Shown: positions 45,969 through 56,189 of the stretch, in pieces | Layout: the number at the start of each line of letters is the position of its first letter | Numbering within the stretch: the first letter of the stretch is position 1 | From: Lamellibrachia satsuma | Lineage: Eukaryota; Annelida; Polychaeta; Sabellida; Siboglinidae | Assembly: GCA_033239005.1 (NCBI GenBank) | Contig: BSQZ01000110.1 | Span: 1,056,501 to 1,120,500 of the forward strand | DNA length: 64,000 bases | Direction: 5' to 3' | Notes under the pieces: generated by a model | Databases searched by the model: none | Seen by the model: the letters and a program-made list of their open reading frames with translations, nothing else | Told to the model about the DNA's origin: nothing | Made by a program: the position numbers and the translations under genes

Positions 45969-48551
45969 GGGCATTCCGTCTCAGATCAACCATCGCATGT
46001 TGCATATTTTTTAATTCAACAAAAATGTTATCAATTAATCCACATATCAATATAACCACACGTCAAGCCATAGGGCTGTAGTTTGGATAGAGGCATGACT
46101 GTTTCTAATTTTACGGATCCTGCCGTTTTTGCCAATTTTTGGAAATCATGATGATTTTATGTTTTATTTAAAATATCAATAACTCAAAAATTATTTGATC
46201 TAGAACTCTGAGATTTGGCCTGTTTAATATACGTTATATTTATATAGTAACTTACGTAATACAATTCCACATCTATATATTCATTCTCCCACAATCTGCC
46301 ATTGAAGTTGTGGTTTTATCCATATTTCAACAAGAAAACACAAATGAATCTTATTTGAGTCAATAACGCACCTACATATCTACGTATTTGAGAAGTTTGA
46401 AGTTTCTATCTAGTTTAATTTATGAGATACTGATCTCCAAATTTGGTACATATTGAAAAGTGGCCTATATTTAGCAGTCAAAAATGTTATGTGGCCATGG
46501 AGCAAAACTTCCAATTAATGTTTTACATGAAAGGCGTGTACAATGCCTGTGTAATGCACCATATTTGGATTCCTTATTAAAATAATAATTTCTATTGTTT
46601 TGTTATCTAATCAATAAATTACAACGCAATATCAAATGCAATAGCTGCTTTTATTTCCTATTCCATCTCTAATAAGAAAATTATACAAATATTGTTGTCA
46701 AATGCAAACAACATCTTCTGAATACATAGTTCTAGATTTTATTACCTGGGTCATTCCATGTGAAATCAAAACATTGATGTCTCAGAATTTACTTCAATTT
46801 TAACCAATGACTAGGTGGCTATACTAGAACTTGTGCAAAAGAACTAAGCATTTACATGCAAATTATCTCTCAAATGCCCTGGTATAATGTGAGCAAGGGG
46901 TAAGTGCCCAAAATAGTACCCATTATTTTTTTACATGTTTCATGTGCCTGTAACTTAAGAAGTTTTTGAAGCTATGTATCGAAAGGTTGCTGATAAAGTA
47001 GATGTATTGGAACAGATTGTGAATGCAAAATTTGAGAATGAGAAGGTGCAAAAATAAGGGAATTTTTTTCTCGAACAGAATTTCAGCAGCTTGTATTTCA
47101 TTGTTGCAACACCCAAATTGCAACCCTCTGTTGTCAGCGATACTGGCAGTTATCTGCCGGTTTAGTAGGTATTTACTTACTATATTTTCAGAATAATTCA
47201 ATCTTAAACTATATATTTTTTACGACTTTCTGCACTCAAAATTAGAATATGAGTCCTATGCCACCATGTATTACTGTGCATAGTCCTTTATTAGGTAAAC
47301 AGCTTATTTAAATTTTAGGATGGTGTTCTGCCACATTTATTTTGGATATTTTTAGCCAATTTAGGAGAAAATTAAGAGAAAACACCATTATCATTATACA
47401 GAAAAGTTATTTTCAGCTAATTGTTCAGCTAAACTTTGAAATAAAAAATGTTTTCCCTCTTCTTTGTGCACCCATTATACACAATGTCCTCCCCCTTTCG
47501 TTATGGAATTTTGCATTCACAATTTGTATGAAATATCCACATTTTTAGCAAATTTCATATATATAGCTTGAAAACTTCTCAAATTAGAGGCAAGTAAAAA
47601 GTAAAAAATAATGGGTACGATTTGTTCATATCATATTTGTTCACATCATATTAGGGCATTACAGAGACAATTTACATGCATATGCTAAGTTAGTTTGCTC
47701 AAGTATAGCCACAAGTGCTCGAGCATAGCCACTTCGTCATTGGTTACAAATTAAGTAATTTCTGAGCTACCAATTTTTTTACCATTGGTTGATTTGACAT
47801 TGAATGACCCAGGTACATAATCTAGAACTATGTATTCAGAAGTATTTTTTGCATTCGATAACAATATTTACATAATTTTATTCTTACTAGAAATGTAATA
47901 GGTAGTCAATATCAGTAATAGGGTTTGATATTTTGTTGTAAATCATATAAAACATTAATTGGAATTTTAGCTCCATTGCCATATAGCATGTTTGGCTGCT
48001 AGATATAGCCTAGATCACTTTTCACTATGCACCAACTTTGGAGATCAGTATCTCGTAAATTAAACTAGATAGACACGTCAACCTTCTCATATGCCTAGAT
48101 ATGTATGTGTGTTATTGATACAAGTAAGATTCAGTTGTGTGCCGACATGTTTTATTGTTGAAATAATGGTCTAAAATCACTCATTAACTCACACATAACT
48201 TCAATGGCAGATTGTGGGAGAACTAATATACAGGTGTGGAACTATAGTATGTATGTTACTATCTACACATAATGGAGAAATGAAGAATAAACATGCCAAT
48301 TCCCAGAGTTATCGCACAAATATTTATTGGCATTTTAGGTAGAACAAGAAATATTCATTATTTTTAAAAAATTGCAAAAACGACAGGATCAGCATAATTT
48401 GAAATGGTCATAAATCTATTTGAGTTACAGCCCTATGGTTTAACATGTGTGGCTATTATGACTGTGGATTAATTGGTAAAATCTTGGTTGAATTAAAAAA
48501 TATGAGTGCAACAAGATTTTCGTATTTCGGTTGATTTGAGACGGAATGCCC
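45969..48551. mobile_element. 2.58-kb foldback (long inverted repeat) element
   Basis: Starts GGGCATTCCGTCTCAGATCA and ends with its complement (TGATTTGAGACGGAATGCCC). Matching continues far inward: CATAGGGCTGTA at ~46,070 and ~48,430, ATACATAGTTCTAGATT at ~46,722 and its complement at ~47,823. Arms are therefore about 1.2 kb each around a centre near 47.25 kb. No transposase frame is seen. TCCTG lies just outside both ends, a possible target duplication. Confidence 0.85.
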
Positions 48552-48975
48552 TTCCTGGCATTTAAGTACACACATTTAAGTTCATTTTCTGATATAATTG
48601 GTGAACATTTCTTTGGATGTGTATTTCTACTCCTTTGAGTTTTCTCTGTGTTCCCCCACGCATCTAGTTTAAATAATTTACAATACCTTTCCTTCGTCAA
48701 CAACCCTGACAAACTCACACCCAAGAACTGCAGCACCCTTCCCGGTCAGATGAAGCCCATCTCTCATGAAAAAGTCATCTCTCCCCACAAAGTTTAAGCC
48801 TACTCCTGAACTCTGCCTCCCAGTACTGGTAATAACCCCGACGACACAATCTGTCCAATTCTTTAAGTGTCTTGACCAAATTCCTGTACTTACCAACAAT
48901 GGCCGATGTACCCTCCTCCTCCGACAAAAATAGCCCATCCCGTACCACCATCCATGACATATATAACCTCCACTG
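48552..48975 (-). mobile_element. CR1-like LINE ORF1 remainder (SGNH esterase C-terminus)
   Basis: Minus strand reads LNFVGRDDFFMRDGLHLTGK followed by GAAVLGCEFVRVVDEG, the C-terminal block of the esterase domain with its Asp-x-x-His. It is the other half of the LINE interrupted by the foldback element. Confidence 0.75.
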
Positions 48976-49040
48976 AGTTGACTACAGACTACAGCCCCCA
49001 CACCAGAAACAACTTGACTGAGACAGTTGACTACACCCTA
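48976..49040. repeat. Isolated copy of the minisatellite unit
   Basis: GTTGACTACAGACTACAGCC plus CCCACACCAGAAACAACTTGACTGAGA. Confidence 0.85.
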
Positions 49041-49811
49041 TCTGGGCTAGATCTGATGTTGTATACTGTTTAGCCATTTTGTCTAAAACTCCCATTTTTG
49101 TTTAGTCAAATACAAATTGATGTAGCCACATTGTTTTAGTGTGCATAAAGAAAACAAATGCTCATGTATTCTGCATGCTTCTCAACGAAAATACTACCCG
49201 ATAGTTGCCAAGTTGGCTCAAATGGGTAACTTTTGCTTTGCCAAATCCGATGCCACGTGTCCTATGGCTCAAATGGCCACCGGTAGGGCTAGAGTAGAGT
49301 AGAGGGGCGGATCCAGGGTTTAGAAAGGGGGGGGGTCCAAGATAATGTATGAAGCGCCGAATGCGAAGGAGGATGCCCCCTCCCAAACACCCCAACCAAC
49401 CTGGTGAGATCGGGTATTCCTCCCATTTAACGTTTAGATAAAACACTTGAAATGTACGAATCGTACGAATTTTCTGTATAAAATACGGATTTTTTTCGAT
49501 GAATGCGGCCTTCGTACGTGTCCCGGTTTAATACGGATTTGCTGAAAGTAAAAATAGCGACAAAGTAGTCCTATGTATTTTCTTGTAGTCGTCACATAAG
49601 TATAACTTCGAATGTAAAATTTACAGTAGATGAGGTGCAACTACATTTGAGTCCAGAGTTTCGGCATAACGCAGCGGATTTCGTTTCATTTACACCTGTA
49701 GGTAGGCCTATTCCAACGAAGAAAATGCGGTGTGTCTAAAAATGTCAAAATGTTTTCACTTTGCCCGTGTCTTTCTTCCGAAAGACTGGGCAGGTAGGCC
49801 TATTCCAACGA

Positions 49812-49813
<2 letters not shown>
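49041..49813. other. Intergenic DNA, no gene recognised
   Basis: Contains a GGGGGGGG tract at ~49,327 and the direct repeat GTAGGCCTATTCCAACGA at ~49,702 and ~49,795. Confidence 0.5.
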
Positions 49814-49885
<72 letters not shown>

Positions 49886-49970
49886 TGTACACGTACACAC
49901 CAACACAAAAGGGGGTGTCCGGCCGGGGGGGGGTGTCCGGGGGGGTCCGGGGGGGGGGGGGGTTCCGGAC
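49814..49970. repeat. (GT)n microsatellite followed by G-rich tract
   Basis: About 35 GT units, then runs of up to 12 G interrupted by TCC (49,921-49,965). The G runs could form quadruplexes. Confidence 0.95.
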
Positions 49971-49997
49971 CGCCTATGGAGTATATCTCCAAACCAG

Positions 49998-50140
49998 AAA
50001 TTACTTGACAGAGAAAGTTGACTACATACTGCAGCCCCCACCCCAACAACGATTTGACTGAGCTAGTTGACTACAGACTACATCCTCCACCCCAGCAGCA
50101 ACTTGACTGAGTCAGCTGACTACACACAACATCCTCCAAC
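49998..50140. repeat. Three copies of the minisatellite unit
   Basis: ACTTGACAGAGAAAGTTGAC, ATTTGACTGAGCTAGTTGAC and ACTTGACTGAGTCAGCTGAC, each with a CAGCCCCCACC-like phrase. Confidence 0.85.
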
Positions 50141-50149
50141 CAGACATGG

Positions 50150-50310
50150 GGCCGAAGTACTCGGTACTCGTGTACTAATGTACTCGAGTACATTTTAGAA
50201 ATACTAGTACTTGTACTCATAGATATTATGGTCATGTATTTGTACTCGTACTCGTGTTCAATATACTCAGATTTTATGATTACTTTACGAGTACATCTAG
50301 GTGCTTTTTC
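50150..50310. repeat. TACTCG/GTACT-rich low-complexity block
   Basis: Many overlapping GTACT/AGTAC words (e.g. GTACTCGGTACTCGTGTACT), self-complementary. Confidence 0.8.
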
Positions 50311-50395
50311 AATATGATATTAGTAGTATATGTGTAATTTTCGGTCCTCAAAATGAGGGTTCATGTGTAGTCTCCACTTCCAGTTTCTGTGTTAA

Positions 50396-51130
50396 AGTAT
50401 AGGGAAAAGGCCGCCATTTTGAATTCAAGATGGCGTCTCATGGCGCCTCCCCTGTGTTGAAGTATAGGAAAAAATTAGGGTTCATATATCGCCTCATTTT
50501 GGGCGCCGTGCACAGCCTTCTGGGTAGCCTGAGCGCCCCCTAGCGACTGTTGGGAGGCTACGGTTCTGATTGGTCGAGAGCAGTCACGTGATCTTTGACG
50601 TCACACCTCATTTGCATATCACGTGACCTCTCTATGGAGGCTGCCAGAGCCTGGGTGATACAGTCACCAAGGGGCGCTCTCCCGGGTGATATAGTCGCCA
50701 GAGAGGGGTTTCATGTGAGCCCGGGTGATACAGTTACAAAAGGGCGTGGCAACGGTTCTGATGGGTTGAGCGCATGCACGTGACCTGTTTGCGCTGATAC
50801 GATCGCCAGGAGGCGCACACGGGGTTTCAATTGAGCCTCGATGACACAGTCATCAAGAGGCGCTCTCCTGGGTGATACAGTCGCCAGAGAGGGGTTTCAG
50901 GAAAGCCCGAGTGATACCGTCACCAAGGGTACTCAGACTTCGCAACCGTACAAAGTCGACTTCCGTTTCCCGTTTCTTGCGCATGCACAGCATGCACACA
51001 GCCTTAGTTACCCTGTTGCATTCGCTTCCGTTTCTGATTGCGCGAGCAGCCCCTAATCCACCACCTTCAGACCTCCCAACCGTACAACGTCGACGATTTG
51101 TATATACCCATGGCCGCGTTGTTTGAGTTT
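50396..51130. repeat. Left terminal inverted repeat, unique part
   Basis: Matches the complement of 57,115-57,700. It contains GATTGGTCGAGAGCAGTCAC, TTGACGTCAC, ATTTGCAT, CACGTGA and seven TGATACAGTCACC-like palindromes. An extra AGTATAGGG at 50,396 with a second GGGTTCAT phrase suggests a partial duplication of the extreme end. Confidence 0.85.
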
Positions 51131-52858
51131 GTAAGTTGGAAGTTTGAAACATGACGTTAGAAAGTTGAAAGTTTGTAAGATGAAAATTTGCAAGTTGGAA
51201 GTGTGTAAGTAGAAAGTTTGTAACATGAAAGTTTATTATATGAAAGATTGTTTTATGAAACTTTGCGATTTTGAAGTTTGTAAGTTGAATCTTGTAAGTT
51301 GGAAGTTTGTGATGTGAAAAGTTTATGTTTTGAAAGTTTATGCTATGAAAGTTTGTAAGTTGGTAATTTGTGATGTGAAAAGTTTATGTTTTGAAAGTTT
51401 GTAAGTTGGAAGTATATAAGTTGAAAGTTTGGGTTTGTAAGTTGAAAGTTTGCAATATGAAGTTTGTAAGTTGGAAGTTTGAAATTTAGACATTTGTGAT
51501 GTGAAACTTGGTGATATGAACATTTTATTTTTGGAAGTTCATGTTTTGAAAGTTTGTTTTATGAAAATGTGTTAGGTGGAAGTTTGTAACATGAAGTTTG
51601 AAAGTTGGAAATTTGTAAGTTGAAAATTTGCAAGTTGGAAGTGTGTAAGTAGAAAGTTTGTAACATGAAAGTTAATGATATGAAAGTTTGTGTTATGAAA
51701 CTGTAATTTTGAAGTTTGTAAGTTGAATCTTGTAAGTTGGAAGTTTGTGATGTGAAAAGTTTATGTTTTGAAAGTTTATGCTATGAAAGTTTGTAAGTTG
51801 GTAGTTTGTGATGTGAAAAGTTTATGTTTTGAAAGTTTATGGTATGAAAGTTTGTAAGTTGGAAGTTTGTGATGTGAAAAGTTTATGTTTTGAAAGTTTA
51901 TGTTATGAAAGTATGTAAGTTGGAAGTTTGTAACATGAAGTTAGAGAGTTAACAGTTTGTAAGTTGAACATTTGTTTGTTTGTAACATGAGAGTGTATCA
52001 TATGAAAGTTTGTTTATGAAACTTTGCAATTTTGAAGTTTGTAAGTTGAATCTTGTAAGTTGGAAGTTTGTGATGTGAAAAAGATTATGTTTTGAAAGTG
52101 TATGCTATGAAAGTTTGTAAGTTGGAAGTTTGTGATATGACAAATTTATGTTTTAAAAGTTTATGTTATGAAAGTTTGTAAGTTGGAAGTATGTAAGTTG
52201 AAAATTTGGGTTTGTAAGTTGAAAGTTTGCAATATGAAGTTTGTAAGTTTGGAAGTTTGAACGTTGGAAGTTTGTGATGTGAAACTTGGTGGTATGAAAA
52301 GTTTATGTTTGGAAGTTCATGTTTTGAAAGTTTGTCTTATGAAAATTTGTTAGTTGGAAGTTTGTAACATAGTTTGTAAGTTGAAAATTTGCAAGTTGGA
52401 AGTGTATAAGTAGAAAGTTTGTAAGTTTGTAACATAAACATTTATTATATGAAAGTTTGTGTTATGAAACTTTGCAATTTTGAAGTTTGTAAGTTGAATC
52501 TTGTAAGTTGGAAGTTTGTGGTGTGAAAAAGTTTATGTTTTGAAAGTTTATGTTATGAAAGTTTGTAAGTTGGAAATATGTAAGTTGAAAATTTGGGTTT
52601 GTAAGTTGAAAGTTTGCAATATGAAATTTGTAAGTTGGAAGTTTGAAAGTTGGAAGTTTGTGATGTGAAACTTGGTGATATGAACATTTTATGTTTGGAA
52701 GTTCATGTTTGAAAGTTTTGTTTTATGAAAATGTGTTCGTTGGAAGTTTGTAACATGAAGTTTGAAAGTTGGAAGTTTGTAAGTTGAACATTTGCAATAT
52801 GAAGTTTGTAAGTTGGAAGTTTGAAAGTTGGAACTTTGTGATGTGAAACTTGGTTTCT
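51125..52858. repeat. AAGTTTGTAAGTTGGAAGTTTG minisatellite, left arm
   Basis: Short related words (GAAAGTTTGTAAGTTGGAAG, GTGATGTGAAAAGTTTATG) repeat about 100 times with a higher-order period of roughly 300 bp. The complement array is in the right arm. Confidence 0.93.
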
Positions 52859-53360
52859 CGCTGCATGCATGAACATTCGACCGCTAGGTCACGGTCTGCA
52901 AGCTGGGTGAAAATGCGGGGTCGTGGTTAGAAATCGACGCGACACATTCCTATGGAATAAGAGCACGAGCAAATGTTATTAAATATTTCAAAATAGCGAC
53001 ACGGGATATCGTAGTTAAGCATTGTAATATAATTAAATATTGGCATCAGCCATCTTATATAACAAGCGTTAAGCAATGCAGACAGCCGACGTACAGCTGA
53101 CATAAGCTATTAATGTGTCAGGACATGCAGCTTGCGTAGTGTTGCATCGCGAAATTTAATCGCGACCGCTCTGAATCTATTAACTAATTAAATAAGGGTA
53201 CGTTATTTTAAAATATTGACATATAACGAAACTATGAAATACTAGAATAGGTCAAAGTACAAAAATGTCCGCGGCACATACGCGCAACACGCGCGCGCAA
53301 CACGCGCGCAACACGTTCACAACACGCGCGCAGCACCCAGAACAATACCAAATAAGGACA
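52856..53360. repeat. Inner left arm of the second Polinton
   Basis: CGACCGCTAGGTCACGGTCT (~52,877) and GAATAAGAGCACGAGCAAAT (~52,955) reappear inverted at ~56,225 and ~56,735, but in the opposite order relative to the arrays. ACGCGCGCAACACGCGCGCA repeats occupy ~53,290-53,330. No gene. Confidence 0.75.
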
Positions 53361-53389
53361 TGCAGCTGACGTAAGCCGCACACATAACT

Positions 53390-53391
<2 letters not shown>

Positions 53392-53431
<40 letters not shown>

Positions 53432-53475
53432 GTGTGCGTGTGTGCGAGTGTGCGTGCGTGCGTGCGTGCGTATGT
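53392..53475. repeat. (GT)n microsatellite
   Basis: GT repeats grading into GTGCGTGCGT. Confidence 0.95.
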
Positions 53476-53691
53476 GTGACAGAGTGTTGTTGTCTCCAGT
53501 TTGTGTGCGTGCGTGTGTGCACTTTATTGAAAATAAATCATCATCGTCTACGGGTTCTGTTAACTATGGGAGGTGTCACTCAGAGGAATATAACAATGAC
53601 AACACATTCCATTCCTTTTGTCACTTTTACTAAATAGAAGACATATGTTGTGCATTATATATATACGGTACTGTACTGCTATGAAAGAAGC

Positions 53692-54083
53692 GGTTGTTCC
53701 CAATGTTAGCTGCGTCCAAAGTTAGTTGTTCCCAATGTTAGTTGCATCAAAAGTTAGTTGTTCCCAATGTTAGCAGTGTCCAATGTTTCTTGCGTCCAAA
53801 GTTAATTGTTCCCAATGTTACCTGCGTCCAAAGTTAGTTGTTCCCAATGTTAGCTGCGTTCAAAGTTAGTTGTTCCCACCCAATGTTAGCTGTGTCCAAA
53901 GTTAGTTATTCCCAATGTTAGCTGTGTCCAAAGTTAATTGTTCCCAATGTTAGCTGCATCCAAAGTTAGTTGTTCCCAATGTTAGTTGTGTCCAAAGTTA
54001 GTTGTTCCCAATGTTAGCTGTGTCCAAAGTTAATTGTTCCCGATGTTAGCTGCGTCCAAAGTTAGTTGTTCCCAATGTTAGCT
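53692..54083. repeat. ~32-bp minisatellite, about 12 copies
   Basis: Unit TTGTTCCCAATGTTAGCTGC plus GTCCAAAGTTAG. Confidence 0.95.
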
Positions 54084-54084
54084 T

Positions 54085-54325
54085 ATGAGTTGAAAGTTTG
54101 CAAATTGGAAGTTTTGCATATTGAAAGTTTGCACGTTGGAAGTTTGTGAGTTGGAAGTTTACAAGTTGGAAGTTTGCATTTTGAAAGTTTGCAAGTTGGA
54201 AGTTTGTGAGTTGAAAATTTGCAAATTGGAAGTCTGTATGTTGGAAGTTGATGACTTGTAAGTTTGTCAATTAGAAGTTTGCATGTTGAAAGTTGGAAGT
54301 GTGCGAGTTGGAAGTTTGCATGTTC
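54085..54325. repeat. GAAAGTTTGCAAATTGGAAG minisatellite
   Basis: Related to the terminal-arm array, in the same orientation as the left arm, directly after the 32-bp array. Confidence 0.92.
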
Positions 54326-54365
54326 ACTACATCCAGCCATCCATTCATTACCGAATATCCCACTG

Positions 54366-54850
54366 TACCGCCCGATCAACTTCATTTTGTAGACACTCAA
54401 TCAACAAATTTGTTAAACATTGTACGCATCCACTGGTCCGTCATTAGATCATCCGCATCCAGAGGTCCCCTTCAATGCAGGTACAATTTCAGATTTACTA
54501 CTCTAGGCACGACCCTTCTAGAGGAACCTTTGAATATCATGTTCCAGGAGCAGACCCACTCTTTCAAAATCAATCTCATTCATGGATTCATTTTAAGGAA
54601 CAAGGTCACGGGTCAATACAGGTAACATCATTCTTCTTGTAACTGTTACGGACGGTACTTAGATGAGCCCACTCTTGTTACCAACACCAAGGATGTTGAT
54701 GACTTTCTCGAATGTATCCGAGAAACCGACGTGTAACAATGGGCCATAAATCAATGACCGGATTCGGCCTTTGTATGTGAACTAATGTCACCTTTTTTAT
54801 CAATAGTATAATTGATCATCCAATCGGCTGCGTCGGTGTGACCCTTCCGG
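54366..54850 (+). pseudogene. polB: N-terminal fragment of Polinton DNA polymerase B
   Basis: One frame reads SRGPLQCRYNFRFTTLGTTL, then NIMFQEQTHSFKINLIHGFI and LRNKVTG. It aligns codon by codon with 1-245 of the window through HHSSCNCYGRYLDEP and PDSAFVCEL. Stops fall at about 54,623, 54,734 and 54,749, with another near 54,812. Similarity ends after the HPIGC-equivalent site (~54,840). It is the start of the polymerase that is missing from the first element, but dead. Confidence 0.82.
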
Positions 54851-54977
54851 TGTGACAATTCCTTCCTGTTTAGTCACTGTCACCAATACCACCCTTACCT
54901 GCGTATTGACTGACTATGATCTTTCTGATCGTCTCTATCATATCGAGACGTCATTGCATTTTACCAAACCTCTCCTC

Positions 54978-55460
54978 CTACGCTATGACAATCCAACGCA
55001 AGATGCGAAGGGTCAGACCGGAAGACGGTACGTAATACTCGTCTTTCGACAGATCCAATATACGAACCACCTCGTCACACGCATAACGAACGCAAGCCGC
55101 ATCTACCGCTGCGTAGAAGGTATGTTGATTCAACATGGCTTCCGTACGATTATAAATTATATCTATGTTGTTTACCGGGACTTCCATATCATCATCACTA
55201 CTACTGTTACTACTGCTTATGACATTAGCTGCGTTGTCACTTACAGCAGCATCATCATGCTCATCATCATCTGCTATCAGATGTGTTGGTGTAGTAGAAG
55301 ACGTCGATACCGAGGATGTAAATAGTATATCATCCTCGTAGGCATCTAACCACTGCTGTACCTTTTCGATACTGGTATTCATCGTCGTTTCAAATGGGGC
55401 TACACTAGTAGTGCTGGTGACGTCATCATTCTCTGTCTTCCTACAAAGATAATTGCCCAT
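54978..55460 (-). CDS. Acidic, Ser/Thr-rich ORF (160 aa), unrecognised
   Basis: ATG at 55,460 follows the RPA-like frame's stop by ~35 bp on the same strand. Residues ~20-100 are dominated by Ser, Thr, Asp and Glu (e.g. SSSNSSSDDDME, IADDDEHDDAA). The C-terminal ~60 residues look folded (YAAVDAACVRYACDEVVRIL, DEYYVPSSGL, LRILRWIVIA). TAG directly before the ATG excludes an upstream extension in frame. I know no family. It could be an accessory protein of the element or a fortuitous frame. It lies in the middle of the second Polinton. Confidence 0.45.
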   Translation of the reverse strand: MGNYLCRKTENDDVTSTTSVAPFETTMNTSIEKVQQWLDAYEDDILFTSSVSTSSTTPTHLIADDDEHDDAAVSDNAANVISSSNSSSDDDMEVPVNNIDIIYNRTEAMLNQHTFYAAVDAACVRYACDEVVRILDLSKDEYYVPSSGLTLRILRWIVIA

Positions 55461-55494
55461 CTAACACTCCCAGTTTTGACAAGGTGTAGTTCAC

Positions 55495-55765
55495 TTACGA
55501 ATCCTTCACCCATTTCTTAATGATCACCATGACATGGGCCCCTCGCAGCAGCGACAGTGAGGCGTATCGCTCTTCGTCTGACGTCATCCTAACATAGGTG
55601 TTGGCGCTGAATCCCAAAACCTTTGCTACCGTTTCATCGAACATGGTTGCCCAACACCCTGTTCCTATCCAATCTGATAGTAGGATCCACAGGGCGAATC
55701 TGTACACGTAACTGGTTGCCATTGATGAATTGGACAAAAGTAGCCATTGTTTTCGAGACAGTGCT
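55495..55765 (-). CDS. RPA-like single-stranded DNA-binding OB-fold protein (exon or gene)
   Basis: The frame contains YRFALWILLSDWIGTGCWAT followed by MFDETVAKVLGFSA, MTSDEERYASL and RGAHVMVIIKKW. This matches the layout of the C-terminal OB fold of replication protein A large subunit, where a W-x-T-x-F-x-E strand precedes the LLG helix. Such a protein would coat single-stranded DNA during replication. The 5' limit is uncertain: the frame opens near 55,765 without a clear ATG until 55,722, and GTAAGT at 55,498 could be a donor. A possible first exon lies at 55,854-55,922. RPA-like genes are not part of the usual Polinton core, so this is an accessory or captured gene. Confidence 0.65.
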
Positions 55766-55853
55766 GATACGATGCGTACACGATGTATTTATCTTATGTG
55801 GCGCAATGTAGTATTGTTAACAGACGAGTAAATGTATAGGTACCGTTACTTAC

Positions 55854-55922
55854 TTCCGATTGGAGACGCGACAGATTCATAAGCTGCGGTGTCTGCGCCT
55901 CGACGAGCTGCTGCGTGGCCAT
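55854..55922 (-). CDS. Possible first exon of the RPA-like gene
   Basis: ATG at 55,922 (an earlier in-frame one at 56,012) opens MATQQLVEAQTPQLMNLSRL and ends CGGAA/GTAAGT, a strong donor. The downstream acceptor is not resolved: TATCAG at ~55,772 gives the wrong phase for the OB-fold frame. Confidence 0.4.
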
Positions 55923-56069
55923 GATGTTGAAACGAACGTGAAGTGAACTGCTGTGTAGAGATCGGAGAACGGTTGTGATGGTAGTTGCAGTAGCGGCTCG
56001 GTTTGTAAACATATCGCTACTGGTGACGGCGAGCTTTTCGAGACGTGTCTAGGCACGTTTCGCGGGGAA

Positions 56070-56155
56070 TATGTTTTTTTCCGGTTTAAACCGGTTTGAA
56101 TCGGTTTGATCCAGTTTGAACCGGTTTGAACCGGTTTGATTTAGTTGTTTTCTGG
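56070..56155. repeat. AACCGGTTTGA tandem words
   Basis: About seven copies of (A)ACCGGTTTGA(A/T) and variants. Confidence 0.85.
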
Positions 56156-56189
56156 ATTTTTCGAATGAAGTCACGCCCACAAAAGAAAC

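Noticed and set aside
49745..50061. Cys-Val and Thr-His repeat frames
   Set aside because: Translated GT/CA microsatellite with a G-rich tract.
51125..52858. Second CRISPR-like repeat block
   Set aside because: Degenerate words without unique spacers; a minisatellite in a transposon arm.
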